From assembly GCF_964340395.1 (NCBI RefSeq), contig NC_135553.1, positions 11,038,501 to 11,102,500 on the forward strand: a DNA stretch of 64,000 bases. Reading direction: 5' to 3'. The notes under the pieces are model-generated. The model was not told where the DNA came from. It searched no databases and was given only the letters and a program-made list of their open reading frames with translations. This document shows, one piece after another, positions 1-10,201 of the stretch. The stretch is from Glandiceps talaboti (taxonomy: Eukaryota; Hemichordata; Enteropneusta; Spengelidae). Position 1 is the first letter of the stretch. Every line of letters starts with the position of its first letter. Made by a program: the position numbers and the translations under genes.

Positions 1-480
1 TTTGTCATGTTTTAGACAGGTGTTATATTACGACCGTTTAGTACTGAATGTCAACACCCCCAAACTGATCAAAGGTTAAAGACGGATGACACTAAAAAGA
101 AGGACAGCTGGAATGACCGAACACGAATAACAACATATACTCTATGAAAAAAGTGGAATGACACCTTTACTATATATTTAGAGTGTTGAATGACACTCTG
201 TAAAAATTGGAACAACAGCCTCTATTCTATACTGTAGGTTGAACAACACCAAATGCTACATTATGATAAAATGGCAATATTAAATTGTACTCATATTATG
301 AAAACGATGGAATGACAACCTTTACTGTGATTGAGGTGTTGAATGACGTCCTCTACTACATTTCACCTATATAGTATAGAGAAAAAAGGGCTGTCATTCC
401 AAGTTGCTGATCATGTCTTCGTCAGAAGTCATGGGGTAACACAGCTAGAGTTGATGCAACTTCTTTACATATGTCAATAG
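1..480 (+). other. Intron upstream of first visible esterase exon
   Basis: No coding exon is visible here. The stretch ends in an AG acceptor at 479-480 that fits a phase-1 intron of the esterase gene. Most of it is a degenerate tandem repeat, listed separately. Confidence 0.7.
105..410. repeat. Degenerate minisatellite in intron
   Basis: A motif close to TTGAATGACACCTCTACT recurs near 111, 155, 187, 208, 239, 309 and 342, with spacing mostly near 31-44 bp and one gap near 70. Copies are diverged (GGAATGAC, TTGAACAACACC, TTGAATGACGTCC), so this is an old decayed tandem repeat. Confidence 0.5.
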
Positions 481-3400
481 GTTACCTGTCGACTGAAGAT
501 GAGTCAGCGTATGGTAATTGGGGTATGTGGGATCAAGTAGCAGCCATGAAATGGGTCAAGGAAAATATTGCTCTATTTAATGGCGACCCCGACTCGATAA
601 CCATATTTGGACAGAGTGCTGGAGCTACCAGTACCGGTCTACAAATGCTGTCACCTCACACTGAAGGTAGGTGAAAGACGTCAAAGACTACTCATTTTAG
701 AAGTGTAGGGAGTGATCAGTCTCTGGAGAGGGGGGTAGATGTTTTCAATAGTACAACAAAATACCTGTGTGTCTGCCCCTCCCTACCTGAAATAAACAGG
801 AGGACCCCTCCCCCACTTCCAATTCCAAAACCAAGGTAATACCCCCCCCCCCCCTTCCATAATACACCGATTCCCATGGGCTGAAAAAATGGCAAGTCCC
901 TTAGAATTTTAAAATATGTCTATAAGATTCTTCTGTAACATGTCACCATACATAACGATCAACACGTGGACGTACAATATACCGTTTCCTAATACTAACT
1001 TCATTGATGTATTAATATCCCTAGAATTCTGATAAAGCATGTGTACATTTTTAGAACTGTCACGCTCTCACTCTAAAGGAATATGAAATCCAAAGTACAC
1101 ATGTACATGCGCATATTTTGCCATACAAGGAATTGAATACTGTCTTCATAGACATAGTTGAGAGAGACTCTGTATACTTTTTTTATAATTTTGATTTTAT
1201 CATTTCCACGTATAGGGCTATTTCATAAAGCCATATGTATGAGTGGATCGCCTCTTAACTTCTGGGCAGTAAAGCAGCCACCATACAGTGCAATAGAGAT
1301 GGCCCAAGAGTTGGCCGAAAAGATGGATTGCCCAACGACCCCAACGTCAGACTTAGTAGATTGCCTTCGTACCAAGGATGCCCTTGAAATTTCATACGCA
1401 GACGTCGGAATAGTAAGTATAGAAACTTAATATTTTTTACTGTGATGAGGAGTGAATTTCATAATTTAACAGTCCGCAAATATACACCTTGAACAATTGC
1501 AATACAGGCACCTATTTATAAAATAGATTGAATGGATCTTAAACTCGTACTTATTAGCATTTCGGCCTACAACGTCAACAACAACACACGAGTAGCATTC
1601 CTAATATAATGTAGTTAAAAGTATACATCAATTTCGTATGTTTTTGTTAAAGTCTGATCATGACCAAGGGGCTTTCATACCAGTAGTGGACGGACCAGGA
1701 AACTTTCTCCCCGAAGACCCGTTCGTTATGATGAAGAACAAAGATTATCATAAAGTCCCAATGATGGCCGGATATACAGCGACAGAATCGGCAACTTCAG
1801 CTATGGGTAAGATATTCTGTACACTTGAACTTTGTCAAGTCCTGTGAATCAATCATTCATAGTACTGGATGTGCTCTTTCCCCTGTTATTTATTTAGAAA
1901 GTTAAACTTGGTATTTCTGCCATTATCCATTCCAAAAAAGCAATACCGCAGACATTTTCAAAACTGCCCCTCACATTGATATCGATATCACCAATCTCAA
2001 TATATCTTCGGTTACTTGAAAAAAATGTCCCACTTGCAGCTAGTACAGGTTTAATTGTCATTTCTAAGGAATCCAAAAGTGATTATGAAAAGCAATAACC
2101 ATTACCTTTTACAGTCTGTAACCGACCGATCCAATATTCTTAAAATATTACAATGAGAGCAATGTAATTTTTTTTTAAAGCAAGCGATTCTGTAACAGAG
2201 TTGCTGTTAAAGTGGGGAAAAATCTCAGGGAGGCCAACTTCACAAATATACTTTACGTCATCCGTAGCACATTTTAACAACTGCTTGCAAATCGATTAAT
2301 CAAATATCCATTATATTGCTTTTCAAGCATCTGTGCCTTTTTGCGTCAATCTGAGTGCGAATGCTCACAATAACAAATCCCCTTCGCACATTTGTCTTCC
2401 TAGCTGGTGTTGAAAATCCAGATGAAGGGATGACGAAGGAGGAATTTCAACAGAAAATCCTAAACAAGGTAATGAGAAGGAAGTACGTAAGTTGCAGTAA
2501 CGTATCGTACGAAGACATTGCCGATGCTATGGAATTTTACTACACTCCCTGGGTGGACCCCAATGACGAAGAATTACTGCGGGATAACTATATCAAAGTG
2601 AGTTTCTAGTCTGTCTTATATCTTATACTTAAACAAGAAAGTACAACCAGCGACAGCCAAGCATTTATAAGCTGAACTTGCTACAAACAGGGAAAGAAAA
2701 CAACTGAATCTGATTAACAGCGCTTAGCACAGCATGTTGGAGGTACAGACTGATGCATATATGGTTTGATAAGAACAGTTTTATGGCTTCTTTACATGTA
2801 CATTTGTACATGAAATGCCTGATGAACTTGAAAGTTGTCTGTGAATGTAAGTTATTACGTAAAGTGGGCATAAACCTGTCTCTGGTTGTAAGTTAACCCA
2901 AGCGTTAGACCATATACCCATGTCCGCCATGTTGGAATACTAAATTGTTGAACAAACATAGGCCGCTGATGAACAAATGAATACTTGTGCTAAGAGACAA
3001 TTGGAACAAAAGCAGTATGTATCCGGAGATGGTTATGTTGGATGACATACATGGGTGGACGAATGGACGGATGGATATTGCCCTTCATATCATATTCTTA
3101 ATAATACACACTTCAAATATCGTATAATTTGGTATAATTATACGTTGATGTTCACAAAGGATGTAGGAAACACAATCCTTACGAAGGCATTCAGCTTACA
3201 TCAAATTAGTTTTCACTTTTAATGAGTCAACATGTCTGAAGTATTGTCATAATATCTGCCAATATTTGAAGTTTCAAGATAAAAATAGGTGTGTGACACA
3301 ATTTTGACGATGCCTGATAAAATTATTTAATATTGATGAAGCATCAGCAGTCACATTCTATTAAGAGAATGATAGCCAACACTCCTATCCTTTGTCGTGG

Positions 3401-4667
3401 AAGAATCCTTTCTTTGCCCGTGGCCAGTAGAGCTACCAACGAGGAAAATAAACTGGCTGTAAAATTTTGTTTCGTCTGTTATGTTTGTTAGTTAGAATCT
3501 GACGATAGCTTTGCAGCAGGTATCCACTACTTTGCTCTACACATGCTTGATGACGAAGAGAATCCAAAATACGTATACAGGTTTGACTTTCAGTCAGAAA
3601 GTGCAAGTTATGAAGATTACGTAGGTGAGTGCTACGTCAGTGTTTTGAGTAATATCAAATCGGTCGAATATCGTATTCACATTACCAAGGTCCGTGGTGA
3701 GGCTGTTCTGCATATACGAGTTGTTGTTTCTCAACTTGTGTTTCGTTGAAGTAATGCAATACAACCCTTGTACTAGTTGTCTAGAAATGCTGCTGATCAG
3801 AACGTCGTTTTATCAGTAGTATACAATTAAAGCTGGCTTTGTGGGAAAAGTTGTCTCCTTATCACACTATCAAACAGACATATATTGACACAAAATAACA
3901 TTGGGTGCCTCTGATCTCAGTTCTCGCCATGGTTTTACCAGGTTTTTTTTTATGTCCGAGTCTGTGAAAGTTTCACAGACATAAACAAACTGATAAAAGC
4001 ACCGCATGCATCAACATCTGAGACGTATCCGCAGTTGTTTTGTATCAGTGCAGTGTGCAGCAGTTTGTGTGATAAGGAGAGACTTCTTGGCACCTACAAA
4101 GTCAGTTTTAATAGTCCACCACTGATATGAAATGACGTCTAATCAGCAGCATTTTTAGACAACTGGTTCAAAGGTAGTAATTTCATAAGTTGTTATATTT
4201 TGTAAAAATGAATGATGGGTAAAACGTGAGATTCATCAAGCAATAAATAACTACGTCATCAGCAAGAAGATCAATATACTGAAACAATGAAGTTGACAGA
4301 AATCGTAGTTTTGCTCAAAGAAAATCTGTCTAACATTGCTACATTCTATTGTTTGGTTCGACAAAAATTGAAATACAATTGTTACATTTTAGTCAGTTTT
4401 CATCCTTAAAAAGTACCCGTTGTTAAAATGTTTATGGATTGGCGACGATCTGTTGAGATAATTGTAAATTGTAGCTCAGGCAAAGACAATGTAACAATGT
4501 TGGTAAGATGTTTGGCTTGTCGAGATGCTCTCTTCTATCATAAATGTTCAGTGAATGTAGCAATATACGAAAAAGGAAAGCTAGGGAGAGAACTGGAAAA
4601 AGTGTGGGGAGATGTGCATGCTCCGCGCCTACCAAATTTATGTATTTTTGTGTTGCATTTTCGAGTT

Positions 4668-4764
<97 letters not shown>

Positions 4765-6203
4765 CGGTAAATAAATCACACTGAAGATAACCTACAAACA
4801 AAAGATTAACCGAGGGAATGGAAGGCGCCCTTCATTTTTCGCGGCACATGCGTAGACTCATCATTCACATATCATGGCCAGTTTAACTTGCACTTCAGTG
4901 GATGTATTTATAGAATAATTAAGCAAGAGTACATTTTCATTAATACAGAGGTTCCACATGTCGAGGACTTGTTCTTTACTTTTGGAAGACCATATAAACC
5001 CTATACGCCTTTCAGTGTGATCATACCCATACCCCTACCAGTAACACCGAGGAATTTCACTGATGAAGATAGAGAAATCAGTGATACAGCCATGGGACTT
5101 TGGGTAAATTTCGCAAAATATGGGTAAGATTACAAAATGTACATCTTTAATTAAACATGTCATGTATCGTTCACGACCAATAAGTGCACGAAATGAAATA
5201 TAGGTGAAACGTTAGACTGGCACCAGTCCCTTGGATTGGGGTGGGTTTTTTTAAAATTGTTTCATTCTCCTAAATCTTTACAATGTTTTGCGTTTAACTT
5301 ATTTATTCACGTATAGTTTTTTAAGGAAAATGTTGTCCTTAACTTTTTTTTTAATTTTCCCCAGTTACTAGTAGTCTTGGGCGTTCACCCGAACGTTTGC
5401 TATTATTTCACACCAAAGAACATAATTGTGTGTTGTTTTTTAAATATTTTTTTAAAAATAGAGACTTGAGCATGTTTAGGGAAATATCAGACGAAAAATA
5501 GCAAAGTTCTTTCTACGCCCACCTCAAAAACCGTCCCTTAGCATTTGTGTGATGTGTTGAACATGACTTTCGTATTAATTGTGAATTGAATTTGTACTTT
5601 TTCTTTAGTTAGAGGGAAAAAACCGATCACATGTCATGCCCCGACCGACGTAATTCATTCTATTATTTCAGATTTTAAACAATGTTGTACTAAGTATAGC
5701 CAATTAAATGATATGCATTGACGAAGTGAATCCGATTCAAACATGACAGTTGCATGCCATGAACCGATGACAAAATAAAATAACACATTTCGACTGATCT
5801 GATGAAGAAGATAGCTATTTATAATTATGTAGAAGTGCTTTAACAATTTCATTGCTTGATTTTTATTCGTAGTGACCCAACTCCAGACGGACATTCACTT
5901 CCTGGGGTCAACGAGAAATGGGTTGAGTACAGTGCCTCCGATAAGAGAATATTTCACATCGACAAAGAAAGTAAAATGAAAGATGATTTTGTATTTCATG
6001 ACGTCAGCTACTGGTACGACTACGACCCAAAAGTTGTAGAATCTGCAACCAACCAGTGTTGTGATTGTTACACTGTTCCTGCTCCTGATGATCCAGACCC
6101 GCAGACAGATCCTGATCCAGTCGACACAGCGTCCAGTTTGGCATATAGTTTGTGCCTTACCATCGTATCAATGACACTGTCTGCCAAACTAACCTTCCTG
6201 TAA
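481..6203 (+). CDS. Cholinesterase/carboxylesterase-like hydrolase, 5'-partial, probably GPI-anchored
   Basis: Seven exons join in frame: 481-666, 1216-1412, 1653-1806, 2404-2597, 3492-3624, 4949-5123 and 5873-6203 (stop TAA), giving about 455 residues. Every junction has GT/AG and matching phase (1,0,1,0,1,2). Exon 1 carries the alpha/beta-hydrolase nucleophile elbow GQSAGA after GNWGMWDQVAAMKWV. Exon 2 has GLFHKAICMSGS and a cysteine pair (MDCP, DCLR) like the cholinesterase disulphide loop. Exon 3 has the acidic residue region GYTATES after IPVVDG. Exon 6 has the catalytic His in VPHVEDLFFTFG. The family hydrolyses carboxyl or choline esters, and the triad Ser-Glu-His looks intact. The C-terminus is an Asp/Pro-rich stalk followed by about 17 hydrophobic residues ending the protein, as in GPI signals. 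The signal peptide, oxyanion-hole and N-terminal exons are outside the window, so the substrate class cannot be told. GQSAG replaces the more usual GESAG. Confidence 0.93.
2675..2745 (+). repeat. Dispersed repeat copy A
   Basis: This intronic stretch resembles 62,120-62,195. Both have GCTACAAACA or GTTACAAACA, then AACAACTGAA, GATTAA and GCACAGCAT in the same order and spacing. It is likely a fragment of an interspersed repeat of unknown class. Confidence 0.45.
3765..4175. mobile_element. Fold-back (MITE-like) element in esterase intron
   Basis: An imperfect inverted repeat with arms of about 200 bp lies in the intron between exons 5 and 6. The left arm holds TTGTCTAGAAATGCTGCTGAT near 3,777 and TCTCCTTATCACAC near 3,855. 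The right arm holds their reverse complements near 4,140-4,170 and 4,068-4,081. The centre is a near-perfect hairpin, TCTGTGAAAGTTTCACAGA, at 3,961-3,979. It has no open frame, so it is probably non-autonomous. Confidence 0.7.
4318..4370 (+). repeat. Single unit of the ATCTT..TTGCTACATT repeat
   Basis: It contains ATCTGTCTAACATTGCTACATT followed by a GTTCGACAAAAA run. This matches the units of the tandem array at 42,765-42,905 and a partial copy at 63,820-63,850. Confidence 0.4.
4668..4760. repeat. (TA)n(GT)n microsatellite
   Basis: Six TA dinucleotides are followed by about 40 uninterrupted GT dinucleotides within an intron of the esterase gene. Open frames reading through it are Cys-Val or Thr-His repeats and are not genes. 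Confidence 0.97.
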
Positions 6204-6299
6204 GAGAAGATCATTTATGTGCAGGGCTTTTATCGTTGATGTTATAAATATTGCAATGGTGTGTACCTTTTACAGCCATCTCTGATATTTGAATATAAC

Positions 6300-6741
6300 T
6301 ATGAGCACAAAGGTCAGGTGGAATAATATTTTTTTTCACAATTTTCCGGATTTCTAATATTATTTTCTTATTTTTCTCTACATTTCAGATAAAGTTTTAA
6401 ATATTATCATAACTATTGTTTCCTTTGACTTTTTTCCCTAATTTCTACCGTTATCACTTATCTTATCAGAATTTATAAATTTGCACAGGTAATTCCAGAA
6501 CAAACTAACAGGCTATTTGCCCAATGAACATATTACTCTGTTAGTGTAAACATTTACGATCCGACTAATGGTAATTGGCAGATATTGAAAGTTGATAAAC
6601 TCAGATAAGACATTGATAACGGTGGGAAATAAGGAAAAGGCAGTCAGAGGAAATGATAGGAAAATAAGAAAATAATATTAGAAATCCGGAAAATCATGAA
6701 AAATATTATTTTAATTATTTCTCCTGACCCATGTGCTATGA
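6300..6741. mobile_element. Fold-back (MITE-like) element
   Basis: Arms of about 180 bp face each other. The left arm has TTTTCCGGATTTCTAATATT near 6,343 and the right arm has the reverse complement near 6,680-6,700. Outer ends pair as ATGAGCACAAAGGTCAGG with CCTGACCCATGTGCTATG. Inner parts pair through CCGTTATCA..TCTTATC. The loop is short and there is no open frame. Confidence 0.7.
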
Positions 6742-6859
6742 CCAAGCACTTACAATGCAAATGTTGGAAAAAATATTCAATGCGGCAAATAATTAAAAAA
6801 TCATATGGTATTTTAACTATTTAGCGGAAAGACTGTTGGTTACCCAGTTTTGACATTAT

Positions 6860-6881
6860 TGACGTCACATTCTTGACGTCA
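6860..6881. promoter_or_regulatory. Two CRE-like palindromes
   Basis: Two perfect TGACGTCA palindromes (6,860-6,867 and 6,874-6,881) lie 14 bp apart, each followed by C. This is the consensus of CREB/ATF factors. They sit between two convergent 3' ends, so a promoter role is not obvious. They could be an enhancer or chance. Confidence 0.35.
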
Positions 6882-8581
6882 CGAAGTCTATGACGACACT
6901 GTCTGTGCGTCACAAAAGTTGTTGACATCACAGCAGTTCTGACGACGGAAAGCTACGCGTTCGTTAGTCCCGAGCAAAGTTACGAGCTTTCTTGTTTTCT
7001 GTATGTCAACAAGGGGACAACGCGTGATTTATGACATTTTTGTATTTCGTATTTTCTTAACATATATATAGCATTCAGTGCCGACAACTGTTACTGCAGG
7101 TGAAACTAAGCTCAGTACACAGAGAATCGGCAGTCAGAATGGATATAATTATTGACGTGTCTGTCTCTTGCGCAGTCAAGACCAGGCAAATTCGTGCATT
7201 GTATATCCCATATGCGTTGTACAATCATGATGTCATACATGTTTTTGTTTTGTCTGTCAAAATTGTTACAGGGATTTACAGTGCCAAGTTATCAAGTTTT
7301 ATAAAATCATCCAAAAACACATAAAATTGTATCTATTCTGACTCGTTTCTGCATAGCTTAGTTTCTTCCGTTGTGTAATGTCGTATCAGCTATTATATTA
7401 ATCGATGACTCTAGTAACCGTCTCCCAATTCATGCATAACAATGATAGAATTTATTTTATTGAAATAGTTCCTTTTTACAATTTCCAAGCAGGCAATTGA
7501 ATATAAAATAAATCCCGCTATACTAGATGTCTTTGCACAATCCACTCAAAATGTTCAGAACATTTCTATGATAACATATATAACTGCTATTGTTTCTTAT
7601 TTTTATTCGTAACTTCGACGCTTTGTAAGTGAATATATACTGTGAACGTAAAACCATGGGCAATATTATAATAAGATATGTTTTAAAAAGAAACAAATGA
7701 AAGGGAAAGTTCATCATGAGATTCATGTTATTGTAAATGTCTATATGTTTTTGTGTTTATCTATCATTTACATCTGAATTACGAATATTCGATATTCTGA
7801 AATATGTAAATATATGTATTATGTTGAAAGCACAAATGTAAAATGGAGAGTCTCAACAAAACTCAACTCAAAACAAAGGTTTCCAAATGTTCTGACTAGT
7901 TTCTGCCTTGTGTTGTGTTGATAACAAACCACCTGTAAATGACAATACATGTTTCAATAAATCGTATCACTTTCCGAACAAAGTTGATGTAACGCTATGA
8001 TTCTGATTTTTTTTAATGTTAATAAAGTCTGTATCAGAGTATGACGAAATGTAAGCCATGCACCTGTGAGCATATGGTAATTAGTTAAAACGCGGCATTG
8101 CTAAAAAATATATATACGACAGAAAAACACACAAAAGAAGACCAGGCTATGACTAAAAAATATTTAGAGGTTGAAACTAAGCAAGCTGATACTAACGTTT
8201 TAGTATTCCTGGACTATTACATTTCACATCCACACATAGTAAAACGTCTTCTAATATCGATAGACTGTTGACGCTACAGTTGTACTTGAATTTTCATGGA
8301 ATCCAAGATTTTGTAAAGAGTTTCAAGTCACAATTAATATCTACCCACTTAATTTTGAAAAAAAAACCCTGAATTTGTTAAGCTACCAATAGCATGGCAA
8401 GTGACAAAAAAAATCTTTTTGTATTGCACGATTTCACCGTATCCAAAATGACTATATTGTCTCACTTTAACACAGAGACAATATTTGGTCCAAATACTAA
8501 GTTCATCACTTTCATTTCCATAAAAAAATTTCATATATTTTGAAATGTCTCTTATAGTGTCGCGTAGGCATACATGTAGGA

Positions 8582-8760
8582 TCACACGTCGTCATTGTCT
8601 GTATTTGTTTGATGTTCACGAATGACGTCATCATAGTTAGGAGGCGGTGTGATGTCACTCATATCATCTGTATCCGTCTCAAATGCAGAATTCGTGAAAG
8701 TGACGCTGAAAGAAAATAAAAATTTTGTTCAATTATTACATCAAATGTTTGTGATGAGAT

Positions 8761-8829
<69 letters not shown>

Positions 8830-10201
8830 CCAAATAAGTATATACAAATGAAACTCACCCAAATAAATTAAATTAAAGTGAACAAAGAAAAGTAACACGT
8901 ATAGGATTCGAACCCACCTCCCCTGAATACTAGCCAGAGTGCTCTAGTTACAAACTAATTTTAACCGTTTATGTGTAGTTTTCGACGATGGAGTCCACAT
9001 CCAGAGGAGCCGTTACACACTGTTTCACGCTGTTGCGATCATCAGACGAATATATATAATTGAGGAAAGAAAAGGTACACACCAGGACAGCCCACGGAAT
9101 ATGACAAGCCGTTCAGACCAAAAGTACTATTCTTACTTTAGCTATTGCGGTCATTGTGTCGATGGTGACTAAGGAATTAGTAATAATTGCTGTATTGTTG
9201 GCAACTAGTTATTTTTCATTTAAAGACACATCACCGTCAATAACATTAATTGGAATTTGTCTATTTGATCATTTAACGAACGCACACTTCTATACACGAC
9301 AACTCATGTCTTCTACACGTCACTGGTTTTGTGGTTCTCGAAATATGAGTCAAGTCGTTCAAAATCGCCATTATTTTTCCCGATTATGGTTGAGGAGGTA
9401 TATTTACATTGTTCCCCAATATTTTATTTCATTCAACCGGAAAACTTTAGGCTACTCGTCTAGTGACTTGTAGTGACACGGTCTTTTAAGTCACTTGTAT
9501 TTTCCATGGCTGAACAAAGAAAAATATTGGGGCATAATATTTAATTATGCCAAAACCTTCAGTATACTGAAAATAAAAGCATTCAATAAACAGCGCCATC
9601 ATCGATCATAGAGTGAACAAGGCAGACAGTTTACACAGTCGAAAGTGTGTTGATGAAATTTGTGTGATTCCAAAAAGTAATCATGGTTTACTCACCATTC
9701 TTCATATGCTGGAGGAGGATCATTTTCTATGTGTACATGTTCTTCCACCACCCTATCGTTTCTTGACGAGCTTGTACCGCCACTCTCTCTAGAAACTTGA
9801 ACATCAGGCGTTGCTTCTACATCATCCTGTTGTCTCCCCGAATAGTCATACTCATACGCCAGTTTACTTTTAAAGAACCGACATGGAAGCATGGCTAAGA
9901 TGACTATAACGCACGTAACAACGATGGCTAAGACCAGCAAGTTCAAATCACCATACTGAAAGGCCAACGCCACGAGAACAAGTATAATAATTGCGCTCGG
10001 AGAAAACAGAGCGCAGCAAAATGTTAACGCCCTCTTGCGACCATGTTGCTGATATGGTGTGCCTTCCCTCTGCTGATGAGTCGACACTGAGTTTGCATGT
10101 CTTGCATCAACGGAATTATCAGTTCCGTTTCGTCTTTCGTCATTGTTTGTATTTGTTGTAGAGTTTGTTATATTCGCTTCGTCTTCTGTAAGGACCGCCA
10201 T
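8582..10201 (-). CDS. Two-TM protein with two PPxY motifs (array gene 1)
   Basis: Two exons join: 10201-9696 and 8705-8582 (stop TGA), giving 209 residues. The donor GTGAGT and acceptor TTTCAG split a Cys codon in phase 2. The N-terminus (1-55) is polar and Asn/Thr-rich. Membrane helices lie at about 58-81 and 87-107, then a cytosolic linker, DPPPAYEEC (161-169), an N-x-x-F motif (TNSAF, 173-177) and TPPPNYDDV (188-196). Short hairpin proteins with PPxY motifs (for example NDFIP-type or PMEPA1-type adaptors) bind WW domains of NEDD4-family ligases. Here that is inference. The start ATGGCGG has good context. It is the last gene of an eleven-gene same-strand array and shares exon layout with the genes at 13.7, 27.2 and 45.4 kb. 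Confidence 0.85.
8769..8829. repeat. (TA)n microsatellite
   Basis: About 30 TA dinucleotides preceded by a short (TG)n, within the single intron of the PPxY gene at 8.6-10.2 kb, just upstream of its tail exon. Confidence 0.97.
8903..8955 (-). mobile_element. tRNA-like SINE head
   Basis: Read on the minus strand it has GGGTTCGAATCC, a perfect pol III B box (plus 8,904-8,915). About 35 bp before that is an A-box-like TAACTAGAGCACTCTGG. It is inside an intron and lacks a clean tRNA cloverleaf, so a tRNA-derived SINE fragment is more likely than a working tRNA. Confidence 0.55.
9280..9545. mobile_element. Fold-back repeat family, copy 1
   Basis: CCCCAATATTTT at about 9,413 pairs with AAAATATTGGGG at about 9,520. 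Inside it, CATTCAACCGGAAAACT pairs with TTTTCCATGGCTGAA. Similar sequence recurs at 39,155-39,415, including about 100 bp of flank before the hairpin, and at 25,903-26,056. It is inside an intron of the PPxY gene. Confidence 0.65.

Larger units (their letters stand above)
6204..8581. other. Region 3' of esterase and of the first PPxY gene
   Basis: This is the 3' UTR and intergenic space between two convergent genes. It holds a fold-back element (6,300-6,741), a CRE-like pair (6,860-6,881) and AT-rich DNA. The first plus-strand AATAAA after the esterase stop is at 7,507-7,512, with another near 7,957. Short open frames here show no recognisable domain. Confidence 0.6.
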
